Positions 36,000 to 49,619 of a stretch of 64,000 nt of DNA are shown here, piece by piece. Position numbers and translations under genes: made by a program. The DNA is taken from contig OU612074.1 of the NCBI GenBank assembly GCA_914767715.1, forward strand, positions 5,595,501-5,659,500, read 5' to 3'. The notes under the pieces were generated by a model, which ran no database searches, was not told the DNA's origin, and saw nothing but the letters and a program-made list of their open reading frames with translations. Positions within the stretch are counted from its first letter, which is position 1. Each line of letters starts with the position of its first letter. The DNA comes from Membranipora membranacea. Lineage: Eukaryota > Bryozoa > Gymnolaemata > Cheilostomatida > Membraniporidae.

Positions 36000-38000
36000 A
36001 TTGACTCCTGCATATCTTGCATTATTTTTGATTTTGAGTGGCACCTTAGATTTTTTGAAAGTTAAGCTCATAATAAATATTTGTCAATACGCTTATCTAA
36101 TGTTGTTTTGCTCAACCCACCCACCCACTGCTCTGATACAACAAATATGATGCAGGCTGATACAGGAATAGCATAATTTTCAAAACAATACCGATGATAA
36201 TAATCCTAGACAATTTTGGTCATTTATCTGGTACAGAACCACATGATACCAAATACCATTGACAAATTAATCAGTGATACTTACAACGCAAAATAGACAG
36301 CCTATGTACAACCAGAGGTAATTTTGTCTATGATTTATGCAAACCCATAATATTAAGTTTTTGTAAATAAAAGGCATGGTTTTGTGCAGAAATTGACGTA
36401 GGGATAGTGATCACACATTTTTTCAGGTCTTATAATATGTATCTGATATTCTATGTGATGTGATGTATGTACATCTGCCTAGCCTTCAGACTGGTAGGTG
36501 TCCATTTCCAAGTTTATTATTTGCCGTTGCTTGCACTTTGTGTTACCCTGTGTTCTAAGAATCAATTAAAAAGTTGAAGCATGGCAAAGTTTCGGTTTTG
36601 CCACAAGGTATGGTTTGAGTTTGCTCCCACCTTTTGATCAGAAGTCTGACTTTGACCTCATCATAAGGTCTATTTGCCACAATTAACACTCTCTTCTCTA
36701 ACCAGTAAACTCAATATAATTTACTCTACTCTGAGGCTCTGTAAATAATTTTTTATTACACTATACTGTACTTGTCAATCATTTTGGAGTAGGGATGCTG
36801 AGACACAGCCTTACACGAAAATGAGAAAATTATGGTTTTGCACACCTCTGGCATAGTCTGGCGGCTACAGATGGAATATAATATTTTTTGAAATCCACTT
36901 CGGCTGTGATTCCAAGTTGTAGATTATAGTTTGAGGGTGTTTCTCATTTTGGAAATATATTGCACAATGCTGAGGGCAAGCGTGACACAAATGCAATATT
37001 GTAAAATAAGTCTAACGATGTCACCGCACTTTACTTTTACTAATATTAGTCTAGGAGTGAGATCAGAACGCTTTGCCATTCTTTCGATCCAAACAAATTA
37101 ATAATACATTTTATTTTTAACTGGTGTGAGTACCACATTACATTTAGCATACCTAATCACAACCGTAAGAGCGATTCCAATTTACAAAATGAAAATAAAT
37201 ATTAATGATTTTTATATTGCCCATCATTATTAAATTTCTTAGATGTAGAAGTAGCTTAGGAGGTTTAACAGAAATATCCTCAATCAGCATATTAAGTCAC
37301 CAGCATTGACAAAACATTAGGCATAGACAGCAACTGTGCTAAGCAGTCTACTAGTCTCCAATTCTATCTTAAAAGTAAGAATTATCGCTTTTACTGTGAA
37401 TTCATGCAACCATCAAATTTTAATCAACAATCATCTGTCATTGAAATTTTTGGTAATTATTGGTTATTTATTGTTTGATTGATCAAAAATATTTTGGTAT
37501 TCTCTTAGCTGATAACAGAAATTTTGCACGTTTAAGCTTCAAACAAATTCTCTAAGTTTAGTAATATCATTCAAACTTTAGATTGAATGAAGCATTGCAG
37601 TATTAAGAGGTGCCCCAGCTGGTTGTAGTTTCAAAGCCTATAACCTGTGTTATTCTGATCGTCAAGTGTGCTTGGTGCAGCCTATGCAGCCTAGCAGTCA
37701 ATCTATTATCCGAATATTTGCCTTTGCAATATACAACAGCTAGAACAAAGTTTATTATTGCGAGATAAAAGTCTGGCCTAATCTGTAATCTAGTACAGTA
37801 TTCACTAGCACATATTGCCTAACACCCCTACCATCCTTTAGTTAACAGGAAATATTATGTCTGTCACTCAAAACAATTATTTACACAACAACGCAGGGAA
37901 TCTGATGTAATTGGTCTCTGATCAGCCAAAGTCTTTGATCAATATTTAAAAGTCATTGTTAGGATAAGAGACATAAATTATTGATTTAACTAAATTCATC
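36000..38000. other. Intergenic, 3' flank of A3
   Basis: No gene supported. 37690-37990 matches, inverted, the 3' flank of the orphan A exon at 55.5-55.9 kb, which marks an old duplication. Confidence 0.55.
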
Positions 38001-38333
38001 ATTACTTTATTTCGTGAATTTGAATATTGATGGGAAAGAAAGCTTACAAGAATCAAATGAATTTTGAGCGATACAAAAATAACATGATGCATAGACTAAA
38101 ATAGAAAAAGAAATTGATGATGATGTAGTTTTCTCATATAGGAACTAGTACTATTTTTCCGTACTTCATATCTTCAAGTTAGAATATTTCCTCAATATAA
38201 ACTATAAATTAAATGCAGTAGGCCTAATGGTTATAACTTATTTCTCTCAAATAGTGAACACACAATCACAATGTGTCTAAGAAATTCATACAAAGCAGTA
38301 GATGTGCATAATCAAAATCTCATTAATGCTTAC

Positions 38334-39309
38334 CTAACTGTAATTTTGCTTGTGTGCTGCCTTTTTGTTGGTGACACCTACGCTGACCTTCGGTACATTC
38401 ACTCTTACTTCTGGAACATTGAATGTTATTTTTAGAATTCTAACGTCTGGGATTCTGACATCTGGTATTCTGATATTTATTAATCAATCTCTATGGCCTG
38501 AGGCGGAAACATAGGTTTTCATGGTCAAAATAAGCTAAGGAGTGTTTACCTCAAAGTTGAACACAACCAATTTGTTGACACGTATGTAGAAAGCTGCCTC
38601 GGCTGATCACAGCGATTGGGCCAGTGATTGCAACATCAGTGTGCAGAGCATTTAGTATTACCTCACACCATTTACATATGAGCCTCAGCTGGTCTTAGAA
38701 GCAACGATTTGCAAATGAAGACTATTTGAGGTTTGGCTGGGGCTACCCCAGCTTTCAGTGTATTCAGACCATTTAAGTGAAACAGGGAGCAGAACATAGG
38801 AGTAGAGAAAAAGAAAGAAATTATTTTTCTCACTTTAATGGTGTTTTCAATAATCGGTATCTGATACTGCAATTTTACCTTTTACAAAGGTGGTTATAAT
38901 ATCGAAGGATAGTTTTATCTCAAGTTGGCCTTCTCACCTTCATTCCCACCATTTCTGATTTTTCCACCATTTCTGTCATTTCCACCATTTCTCTCATTTC
39001 CAACATTTCTGTCGTTTCGGCCGTTTCCACCAAATCCACTCTGCCCACCAGATGGAGAATAATCTCCGGCAACACACAGGGCTAAGGATTAATATGTGAC
39101 TGAGTTGATCATGCACATCATGACTGTTATCCAATTTCAGGTCATCGCTGCAATTTCTAAAAACATAGTAGCCGACTCAATTTCTTATGAATGAAGCAGA
39201 TTAAACGCAATTCAATTATTAGTAGAAACTTGTTATAAGCCGGCAGGAAGTTGGTGTAAACTTTGTACTTACTAATTACGGCAGCGAGGAGAGTGATCAG
39301 CTTGTTCAT
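38334..39309 (-). pseudogene. A3: family A gene with nonsense codon and altered TATA
   Basis: All coding exons can be traced: 39273-39309 (MNKLITLLAAVI, two residues shorter than A4), 38938-39081 (TLCVAGDYSPSGGQSGFGG, then GGNDRNGG-like units) and 38334-38497. Sizes 37+144+164 would keep frame, with phase-1 introns and good splice sites. In the last exon TGA at 38484-38486 stands where the relatives have GGA (Gly), cutting off the whole IPDVR/VPKV part, although the rest stays open to the expected stop. The TATA box position reads TATCAAATA. AATAAA is at 38006-38011. Likely a recent pseudogene; a truncated Gly/Asn-rich product of about 64 aa is the alternative. Confidence 0.78.
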
Positions 39310-39685
39310 CTTCTGTAAATAAATTTGGAGAGTTCAGTGATTAACTTTGAGAGACACTGAGATGTGGTTGACCATAACAGACTCAATTAATTCAGTTTTA
39401 TCCAAAACATTGTTACAACATTAGACAAGCAAGCCATTTAATTTCATTATCAATCATCGAGAGTATCGAGGTGAACCTATTGTAAAGTGAAGATATGGAA
39501 AGTAAACATATACTAAAGAGTAACTAAGTAATACACTTGCTGTTTTCCAAAAGTTGAATTATAAGTGTTTCATTCAATCAGTTTGGAGCTTAATGTGATC
39601 TAATGGCACAGCAAAAATGTACGCTGAACTAACCTTTGTTTGTTGATACAAGAATATAAAATGATTTCTTTATTGAACTGCGCTC

Positions 39686-39694
39686 TATTTGATA
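39686..39694 (-). promoter_or_regulatory. Degenerate TATA box of A3
   Basis: TATCAAATA at the place where A4 has TATAAAATA, in otherwise alignable promoter DNA. The noncoding exon still ends ACAAAG|gttag. Confidence 0.6.
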
Positions 39695-39973
39695 CCGTTT
39701 TTTTCCATCTTCATTTGGAATGATTGATTGTCAGAGTGTAATTAAATCATACGGTGTGATATTGATAGAGCCTATTAATATCATCTGGGAGTAATTTAGG
39801 ACTTATTTTCTAAAAAAAACAGTCTTTAGACCCAAACAGGACATTCAATTAGGTAATAAAATGTAATTGACTCAGGTATTATGAATATTGTTGAGATTAA
39901 TATGTCCCATATAATAGTGTATTTGTCTCAACGAAGACCAAAGTGTGCCTCTTTTTGATCGATGGGAGTGAGG

Positions 39974-42121
39974 TTGTATCCTGATAAAATACATCAGCTT
40001 CACAGAAAAAATGTTGCAATACAACTAGATAACTGGATACTTGAATGTAGTTTTTGTTTCAACGTTTGTAGGGGGATAGAGTGGACTTTATGAAGCCTGC
40101 GGAAGAAGGAAATTTAAAGTAAATGTAATAGCGCTACACTTAGCTGGCTCCTATGACCGTCAATTTATTTCTGAGTCAATTTGACAGTAAAAAAAAATGA
40201 TATTGGATGTTATTCCCTGGGTATCTTACTCTTGTTCGTCACAGTATGCTTCGTACTTATCATGCATCCTGTGCTTAGCTATTTATACCATTGTGATATC
40301 ATCATATTAATGCCAGTTACAGCATGTGTTGGTGAGGCACAGACTGCCACAGTCAAGGCAGATCCCTCATTACTGGCAAAGTAATGCCGCTGACAATTTT
40401 GACATAGAAATTGCATAGTGATCTGGCACACTTTCCAACCGGATCAAAATCTGCTAAGCAACTGATAGATTGAATTGAATTTACGATCAAGTGAAGTACA
40501 GTCCTACAGGTACCTAATACCCAGCTATATTTCATTCAACATTTTTTTTGTAATCATCATAATATCAGCCTATCAATTTATCGGCAGTAAAAGTTGCTAA
40601 TTTTTGATGCTATATGAATAGAAAATCAATGACCGACTCAATTCATAGTGTTTTCTGTTGCTGTTTTGATTGACAGCCCCCCCCCCCATGAATTGTAAAG
40701 CAAACATATTTTTGAAAAATAATTATAAGGCTCAACATCCCCCTAGATTGAAATCATAAACATTGTCACTTAGGAAGGGAATCGACAATTATTCTTTTGT
40801 TTACGAGTATATGGTCTTTTTATGCAAACAGATATTGCTTAGAAAACATTTTCACAAGCGGTGCTTTGCTAGTTGGTTAATGGTACCTGGCATGATATCT
40901 TTATTTGGTTTGATATCAATCCGGTATTAGAATTCCTATCACCAGCTGCATCGAAAGAGGGGAATGTATACCTTTCTATTGCCCATTGTGCAATCAGAAG
41001 GGTAACAGTAAACCAATTACCCTGGGGGGTCTTTCAATCAGAAAGAGTGATCACTTGGTGTTTCAATTAGAGAAAATCGCTCCCAAATCGCTCACTTAGA
41101 ATGCATATAGTTCCATCAAGTGATTGAGCGATCTGAAAGTGAGACCCCTAGCAGATAAGATTGCGATTTTGGCTGTTTTTAATTGAAAGACCCCCCTGAC
41201 AATTAGTTTTCGAATTATCATCTCTAATAAATATGAATCAAAAATAATTAAATTAATCATTACAATGACGGCAATTTCAAACCTGTCAACTTTCATAGTA
41301 CGCTACTGTAAAGGACAAACGTACAGCTGTCCATGTGTACAAACAAGATAGGATAGGTGTAAGTTTCTTATATCTGCACTTATTATGTGTAACTGAGGTA
41401 CCTTATTGCCATGGTGCCATTAATGCCTAGTAAGATAATATTATCTGCCTGCATGCATTTCTTGATATTTTGCTGAGTTGTAAATCTGTCATCAATCGTC
41501 ATTATTGAACGTCAATTGAGATTGAACGTTATTCAACTGGTATTAAGGCTATGATCAGATATGAGGGACATAAAAAATGGAGCTTGTAGGTAAATATCTA
41601 GCGGATAAACTCATCAAATTAATAATTATTGCCCTCTTCATCTTAATTCAGTCGATGGTTTTGACATTTTCAAAATGAAAAATGGCATGTGGAGCCCCTA
41701 TTATGTATGGTCAGGGTACTCTTAGTAGGACATGAACTGCATGCGGATCTCAATATTTTGCTGAGTTGTAAAATTGTCATTGATAGACATTATTCAAAGT
41801 ATTATTCACATGTGAACCGAGATTGATCCTCTGCTAACAGGTATTGAAGCTGTGAGCGGATATAAGGGATGTCAATTTATGAAGCATGTATGTATGCTTC
41901 ACAAATGCACCAACTTCCGTTTTAAAAAAGTGTCATCAAATTCTTATACTCTCGACAGGGCCTAATAAGTGCGCAGATTTTCGAAAACACAAGCTTTATA
42001 AACCCAGATATCTCAGTTTCTATTCTTCCTACAGCCTTGGAATTTTTTCAGGATATAGATCTGAAGCATGCGCACCCAGCAAAATTCTTAGAAAACCATG
42101 GAAAACCCCAAAAAACTAAAG
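39974..42121 (+). repeat. Left arm of 2.1 kb inverted repeat
   Basis: Reverse complement of 45568-47622, roughly 90-95% identical by eye, so a palindrome with a 3.4 kb centre. The sequence is a diverged relative of block R (compare GTTGTATCCTG...ATAACTGGATACTTG with 7040-7110). It contains a C9-10 run at 40678 and a MITE. A 77-codon frame (41886-42119) stays open in both arms. Confidence 0.88.
41024..41196. mobile_element. GGGGGGTCTTTCAAT MITE, left arm
   Basis: Starts GGGGGGTCTTTCAATCAG, ends AATTGAAAGACCCCCC. About 49 bp shorter than the right-arm copy: the DNA between GTGATC and CACTTGGTG is lost. Confidence 0.8.
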
Positions 42122-43870
42122 TAGGCAAGACTGAAATTTAGTGTCAAACTGCTGCCTGAATTTTCACAGAAAAACTCCATTTTCACTCCCAACATACAAT
42201 TATCTGATAAGATTGAATGTTTCTGATTCTGATGGTGTGCACTTTGTTTGGTTTAGCTCTGAAGAAGTGCTTGTACTCTCTGTTTTAAAATCTCATGTTT
42301 CAGTTCCTAGTTAGAATTTCAAGGATAAATTAATATGGCCACTCTATTGATATGGCCTCTGTGATTGGTCTAACTTTCAAAATTAGACCAATCACAGTAG
42401 GTCATACTAAACTCTGCTAAACATCTCCACACTAAATGTTTCAAGTTAAGCAATGATTTTTGTTGTGTTGTTGCTGATGGATTTTTAGTGTAAATGACAC
42501 ATGTATCCTCATAGCATTCATCACTGAGTATGGTAAGGCCATTGTTTTAGGACGGTTAATGCCAAGGTTTTTATATAATTATTAGATATCGATGCAATGA
42601 CTGTAACCATGTAAAATAATACTTTAACACTCATTTAGATTTACCATCATAACCTATAATTAAGTATAGATAGCTTTAACAAGCTGAAATACTCCACAGC
42701 TTTTCATTTGTTGTATTTGGGCACGACTCATGACAATGATTATTTTTATATCGGTGTTGAGGATACAGCCATTCCAATAAGGCCACTAATACAATCTCTG
42801 TGGCAACTTTTCACCTAAGTACAAACTTTTCTCCAGGATTAACTTGACTTCGAGTCAAACCATTTTATGGAGTAATGTAAGTTCGTATACTATTAATTTT
42901 GTCATGTCAACAATATTTCAATGAATAATGTCTTTCCTTTGTTTCTATAAAATTGAGCTTTTAAGACATTTGTGACTATTACATCATTTATATGACAATT
43001 GGTGAAAGTTAAATATGTAGCAGCAATACAATGTATTATATATCAATGTATTTTCTCTCAGGTTGGCTGACATCATCCTATACCTCATCACTCACCAAGC
43101 CTGTTAATGCTTTGATTTTCAGTTATCTTAACCTCTGATCGGCTCATTAATTGTAAGTGTGTGTGAAATGTTTTCTATATTTTTATTGTTGGTCTGGGAC
43201 TGCGATTGCCATCACCGCATGGGCAACTTAAATAGTTGAACCAAATATTATTGTCATTGGAATTGTAAATTTTAATGATCTCTGACAAAACTTTTAAACA
43301 TGATGTCTTTTTTATCTCGCACCGTGTTAACACCATTTAATCATTATTGTGATTTATTTAGGTCACGAGTTCTTTGAAGAACATATAAACAACAACTTTA
43401 ACTTCACGTGCTCTGTTGACAACCCACGATCAGTGTAAATCAAGCAGATGGTATTTCATACCAGTACAGCCATAACTGTCTGTGTTGGTACAAAATTGGA
43501 GCATGATGGACAAAGTTTGCACACTATTTCATCATTTATATGTACTCAAGTTATGTCCTCTCTAATTTCGTATAAGATTGAACATCAACTGGTATAGTAG
43601 TTGGCCCACCTCAGATTAATTTTGCACAGTTACTACTACAGATGGCTGTGTCAACTGTATGTGATTGAAGTACCAATTAAGCTGTACATAAAATAGTGAT
43701 ATCAGGGAGTGATCACCAAAATTTTACTGGGATATCTTAGCTAGATTCAGTGCAGACCAATTTGAAGAACAACTCTTTTCTCTTGCATTGCAAGCACCTG
43801 TTGTTAGTATTTGGTTATGTTTGCTTAGGCTGGTTGACACTTCTTCTCTAGCAGATCATAATCCATAACA
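42122..43870. other. Palindrome centre, left part
   Basis: No gene recognised. A perfect 15 bp stem hairpin (CTGTGATTGGTCTAA, 9 nt loop) is at 42359-42397. Confidence 0.55.
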
Positions 43871-43882
43871 TAGTTGAGCTTT

Positions 43883-45567
43883 TTAAGTTGGTAAAGCATG
43901 GGTGTCAACAATTTTACTTGGATACAACATCTCTTCTTGAAGTCTGTTGTGAGAACTGAATTTCTCATAAGCTATCAGTGGTGCAAGTTGCAACTTTGCA
44001 GATGTAGTTGTAGTATGAACTTTCTCTCCCGGGAGGGAGGCTGCTGGATTCAGTTCACTGTAAGACTTGATAAGCCAGTCGGACATCGGTTGAGAGAGGA
44101 AGTTAGGTCCATTATACCAGATTGAATCTGGTCCTATCTCCGCTGGAGACTTTGGTCTTGTGAGCCAGTCAGCAATGTTCTGCTTCCCCTCCACCCGGTG
44201 CCAATCAGACATCTGTCCATTGAAGACAGCTTGCACCTCTCCAACATGCACACCTTCATACAGTTTAAAGCGAGTTGAGACATTGTTCAGCATACAAAGT
44301 ATAATCTCAGAGTCTGTCAGATAGACAATCTTCTCAAAGTCGTATCTCACTTCTTTGTCAATCACCTTCTTAGCTCTCTTTGCCATAACTGCGCCGTTCA
44401 GCTCCATCTGTGGTATAGTAAACTTTTTGATAGGTGCTATACGATTCTTAGCAAATATCAGTCAGCTCCAGAACATTCTATTAGTCAGCTTCCATCTGAT
44501 GAATACAGCTGCTCCGAATGCTAGCTCACTTCCATCACAGAAGACAATCAGCATTGGTTTTCCATCCGAGTTTTCAGGTTTCACACATCTGTTGTGACGA
44601 AGATCAGATACAGTAACCAGTTGAGTGAAGAATGTTATCCATCTCTTATGCAGACCCTCAGGTAGCGAGTCATCCCACTTCATCTGTTGAGTCCAGGTTT
44701 CTCTCAAGTTATACTCGGCGGCTAGCAAGAATGGACTCAAAAGTCCCAACGGGTCAAAGACCTTCATAACTTGCTCTAGAACCTTACGTCTTGTGAGAGT
44801 ATTAGGAAGAGACATAGGAATAGAATCGAGTAGAATATTTAGGCTCAGTATAAACTCCACCTTTTTTCTTTGAGAAGTTGAGCGCGACTTGGAAAGCTAT
44901 TTGATCTTGAGAAGTTTCCCAGCAAACTCCCAGTACTCTAGTCAGATTTTCCCCAGCTTCAGATGGCAGAGATTGGACATCTACACGCGGTGCAGATTCA
45001 TAGCTTAGCTGCCAGTGTTTGATCTTAAATCCAGTTTCTCCCAGGACCAGGTTTGTATCCTGTGCTAATGATAGAGCAGAGCTTACATCATGCACCGAGT
45101 CGATGACATCATTCACATAGGTAGAGTTGAGAATTAATTTGGCAACATCTGGATATTTTTCCCTGAATAACTCGCCTGTCTTGTAGAGAGCCTCCGTACT
45201 AATGGCACCAGCAGGACGATCTCCCATGTTCACTCGTAAAATGGCATATATGTCAGGAACTCGATCCTCCATTTCTCTCCAGAGAAATTTGTGTGTGTGT
45301 TGCTCCAATTCTTCTATGAAGATACTGTTATACATCTTTCGGATATCAGCGGTAATCCCAATCTTGTTCTCCCTCAATCTGAGTAGGAACCCCATAAGGT
45401 TGTTTAGATATGCATCCGGTCCCTTCGCCAGAGATCCATTGAGTGATGTTCCCTGAAAGACTTGACTGCTATTAAACACTTTACGTACTGGAGTAGACGT
45501 AGATTTAGGGTTTTTAACGGCTAGGTGGCTAATGTAGAAGACCGGCCCATTAATTGTCACTGTACAC
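43883..45567 (-). mobile_element. Decayed BEL/Pao LTR-retrotransposon pol fragment
   Basis: Minus-strand frames give, in order, reverse transcriptase (HLAVKNPKST, VFNSSQVFQGTSLN, ADIRKMY, then the YxDD site read as YVND), the connection region (LEQVMKVFDPLGLLSPF) and RNase H (FCDGSELAFGAAV, YLTDSEI, ADWLTRP). These are typical of BEL/Pao. The first Asp of YVDD is Asn, and frame changes occur near 44830 and 44430. No gag, protease, integrase or LTR was seen. The fragment is cut exactly where the right palindrome arm begins (45567/45568), and the frame's apparent start in that arm is not a real start. Confidence 0.9.
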
Positions 45568-47622
45568 TTTAGTTTTTTGGGGTTTTCCATGGTTTTCTAA
45601 CAATTTCGCTGTGTGCGCATGCTTCAGATCTATATCCTGAAAAAATTTCAAGGCTGTAGGAAGAATAGAAACTGAGATATCTGGGTTTGAAAAACTTGTG
45701 TTTTCGAAAATCTGCGCACTTATTAGGCCCTGTCGAGAGTATAAGAATTTGATGACACTTTTTTAAAACGGAAGTTGGTGCATTTGTAGTGCATACATAC
45801 ATGCTTCATAAATTGACATCCCTTATATCCGCTCACAGCTTCAATACCTGTTAGCAGAGGATCAATCTCAGGTCACATATGAATAATACTTTGAATAATG
45901 TCTATCAATGACAATTTTACAACTCAGCAAAATATTGAGATCCGCATGCAGTTCATGTCCTACTAAGAGTACCCTGACCATACATAATAGGGGCTCCACA
46001 TGCCATTTTTCATTTTGAAAATGTCAAAACCATCGACTGAATTAAGATGAAGAGGGCAATAATTATTAATTTGATGAGTTTATCCGCTAAATATTTACCT
46101 ACAAGCTCCATTTTTTATGTCCCTCATATCTGATCATAGCCTTAATACCAGTTGAATAACGTTAAATCTCAATTGACGTTCAATAATGACGATTGATGAC
46201 AGATTTACAACTCATCAAAATATCAAGAAATGCATGCAGGCAGATATTATCTTACTAGGCATTAATGGCACCATGGCAATAAGGTACCTCAGTTACGCAT
46301 AATAAGTGCAGATATAAGAAACTTACACCTATCCTATCTTGTTTGTACACATGGACAGCTGTACGTTTGTCCTTTACAGAAGCGTACTATGAAAGTTGAC
46401 AGGTTTGAAATTGCCGTCATTGTAATGATTAATTTAATTATCTATGATTCATATTTATTAGAGATGATAATTTGAAAACTAATTGTCAGGGGGGTCTTTC
46501 AATTAAAAACAGCCAAAATCGCAATCTTATCTGCTAGGGGTCTCGCTTTCAGATCGCTCAGTCGCTTGATGGAACTATATACATTCTAAGTGAGCGATTT
46601 GTGAGCGATTTTCTCTAATTGAAACACCAAGTGAGTGATAGTTTTGAATGATGTGATAGTTTGATTCTTGCTTTAGTAAAGGATCACTCTTTCTGATTGA
46701 AAGACCCCCCAGGAAAGTTGGTTTACTGTTACCCTTCCGATTGCACAATAGGCAATAGAAAGGTATACATTCCCCTCTTTCGATGCAGCTTGTGATAGGA
46801 ATTCTAATACTGGATTGATATCAAACCAAATAAAGATACCATGCCAGATACCATCAACCAACTAGCAAAGCACCGCTTGTGAAAATGTTTTCTAAGCAAT
46901 ATCTGTTTGCATAAAAAGACCATTTACTCGTAAACAAAAGAATAATTGTCGATTCCTTTCCTAAGTGACAATGTTTATGATTTCAATCTAGGGTGATGTT
47001 GAGCCTTATAATTCTTAATAATATGTTTGCTTTACAATTCATGGGGGGGGGGGCTGTCAATCAAAACAGCAACAGAAAACACTATGAATTGAGTCGGTCA
47101 TTGATTTTCTATTCATATAGCATCAAAAATTAGTAACTTTTACTGCCGATAAATTGATAGGCTGTGACAGATCGCTATGCAATTCTATGTCAAAATTGTC
47201 AGCGGCATTACTTTGCCAGTAATTAGGGATCTGCCTTGAATGAGGCAGTCTGTGCCTCACCAACACATGCTGTAACTGGCATTAATATGATGATATCACA
47301 ATGGTATAAATAACTAAGCACAGGATGCATGATAAGTATGAAGCATACTGTGACGAACAAGAGTAAGATACCCAGGAAATAACATCCAATATCATCTTTT
47401 TTTACTGTCAAATTGACTCAGAAATAATTTGACGGTCATAGGAGCCAGCTAAGTGTTTCACTTATACATTTACTTTAAATTTCCTTCTTTTTGCAGGCTT
47501 CATAAAGTCCATTCTATCCCCCTACAAACGTTGAAACAAAAACTACATTCAAGTATCTAGTTATCTAGTTGAATTGCAATATTTTTTCTGTGAAGCTGAT
47601 GTATTTTATCAGGATACAAAGA
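45568..47622 (-). repeat. Right arm of 2.1 kb inverted repeat
   Basis: Complement of 39974-42121, ending at TATCAGGATACAAAG. It holds a G-run at 47043-47053 opposite the C-run of the left arm, and a full MITE. Confidence 0.88.
46489..46710. mobile_element. GGGGGGTCTTTCAAT MITE, right arm
   Basis: 222 bp, GGGGGGTCTTTCAATTAA ... TGATTGAAAGACCCCCC; the least damaged of the palindrome pair and close to the copy in the LINE. Confidence 0.82.
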
Positions 47623-48062
47623 TTCTTTTGTTCCACATACCAGACTGACATGCCAATCAGTAGAACGGTGTATTAGCAAGTAAGCTATTTCTGCACTTCC
47701 ACATCATTAGAAGTAAAATTGATGCCAAACATTTTCTGCCGACCATAAAATGTAATTAATATGCAGATATGCTGTGTCATTTTGGTTGTTGTACCACCGC
47801 TATACTCTTTGGACAATCAGATTAGTTTTAACCTGATGCTTTATTTCTTTTCAACCACTGACGGCTTTTTCCCAGCGTGAAGCATTGAGCAACAAGGCCG
47901 GAGCTGCAGTGGTTGATAACAGTATCCTCCTGTTTAGAGCTATACTATACCGGAGGGTTCTTTAATCTGCATCCATAATGTTGTTGTACACACAGAAGAC
48001 CTCAATAATGTTTAGTCCCGATCTGAAGGAACTATGTGATCAGCCAAAGTTTAAATAACTTT

Positions 48063-48135
48063 TGGTCCCGTTTGGGTTTAAACCCACACCCGGCTGACCA
48101 TATGGCAGGCACGCTTACCACTGAGCCAAACTGAC
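48063..48135 (-). mobile_element. tRNA-derived SINE head
   Basis: Minus strand A box TGGCTCAGTGG (48118-48128) and B box GGTTTAAACCC (48074-48084), with a Gly-tRNA-like middle (GCCTGCCATATGG). The B box deviates from consensus. The rest of 47623-49600 holds nothing I recognise. Confidence 0.65.
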
Positions 48136-49619
48136 AGACTGACCAATTGTTACTGGTATCTTATATCTACATACATATTCACAAGCGAATTAATCAATCT
48201 TTGTGATGTTTCAATCATTGACTCAAAAATCAGCTATGATCTTGGTCACAGTGCACACATTTGTATACCACGAGTAAATGCAAAAAGAAAGGTTATATCA
48301 TAAGTTTGTGTGGTGATCAACAGTTATGACAGCTTCTTGCTTAATCCAACTTATTCAAAAGGCCTGCATTTTTATTTGATGTTGGTATTGTTGTTGGATC
48401 TGGAGAGACGGTAGGTTCTGACTTTCTGGTCTTCTCCAATCACTCCTGTAGTCTTCCAGAAACGCAAAACATTCTGTCATAAGTATGACTCTAGCCTGTC
48501 GCTTGTTCGCTTTCACTATCACTGTCTCTGGGACGGTGGAATTGGGAGTAATATACAGCTTGGTCTGATATTTTCTCTAAGGGTTTTGTAATTTCTTCTG
48601 GTGCGTTTGGAAATATTGACTCCAAGATAATTTTTATTAAGAGATACCACTAGAATTTTTTTCAGCGATGAGTGGGACTTGTGTTGTGTTCCAAAATAGA
48701 TGACATCGCTTATGAAGATATATAGAGTTGTGCCAATCTAAGATATGATGTATGAATGATATAATGAACACTCTCCATTTTGTCATGTGATGACAAGACA
48801 ATTAGTTGATAAAGGGCTTTATTTGGTGTATGTCTGTGATCAACAGGTATATTTTGGGGCTTTTGTACAATAAAAGTGTGCAGGAGAAACCTGTTTCCTA
48901 CCAATCATCCTTCAGAGCTGAAATCTAAGTTGGCATTGAAGACAGTTACACTACTAAGTTGTTATAATACAACTTTTGAATGATTTTCTTGTCTCTTTGA
49001 TGAAATTTGTAATGAATAATTGCGCTTGAATAGATAACCTAACATTTTCTTATCATAGTGCTAAACTGCATCATTACCTTGCATAATAGTTCTAATGTTT
49101 ATTCACTGTCTCTACTTCGATTTCAGCACAAACATATGCAAATTGCCGACTTTTTTCTTTCATTACTTGCATAGTGACCAGATTTCTGACTGAAGCTAAG
49201 ATGTCAATAATGAAAAAGCCAATCAATGGCTAGTAACAATGTTGTAAGTTTTCCTTACCAACAAGTTTTCCTTTGTTATTTGAGGGAGAGCAACTTCCCA
49301 TTCTAGTTGACCTGGTAATTTTCCATGTAAAGAGCCTGATAACCTAGACAATGCGAGTGTTGCAAAGGCAGAATAGATTTTTTTCATAGGCGGGAATGAA
49401 CATCAAAGTAATCTTGTTGATCTTGATAGAGTGGTTGGGTGGGTTTGAACTTGCTTTATGATATTTTTGTTGAGGGAAACAACTGTAGGTTAACGTATTA
49501 GCAATTATTTATTTTTAATTTCACTTTATAAGAATTGAAGGAGCCAAGTATAATATCTATTTCAGCCATCATAAGTCAAAAACAATGCAAGATGCAGGAG
49601 TTAAAAAATCTTATGTTTA

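Noticed and set aside
43898-44125. Plus-strand frames opposite the BEL/Pao fragment (also 44355, 45202)
   Set aside because: Shadows of the minus-strand pol frames.
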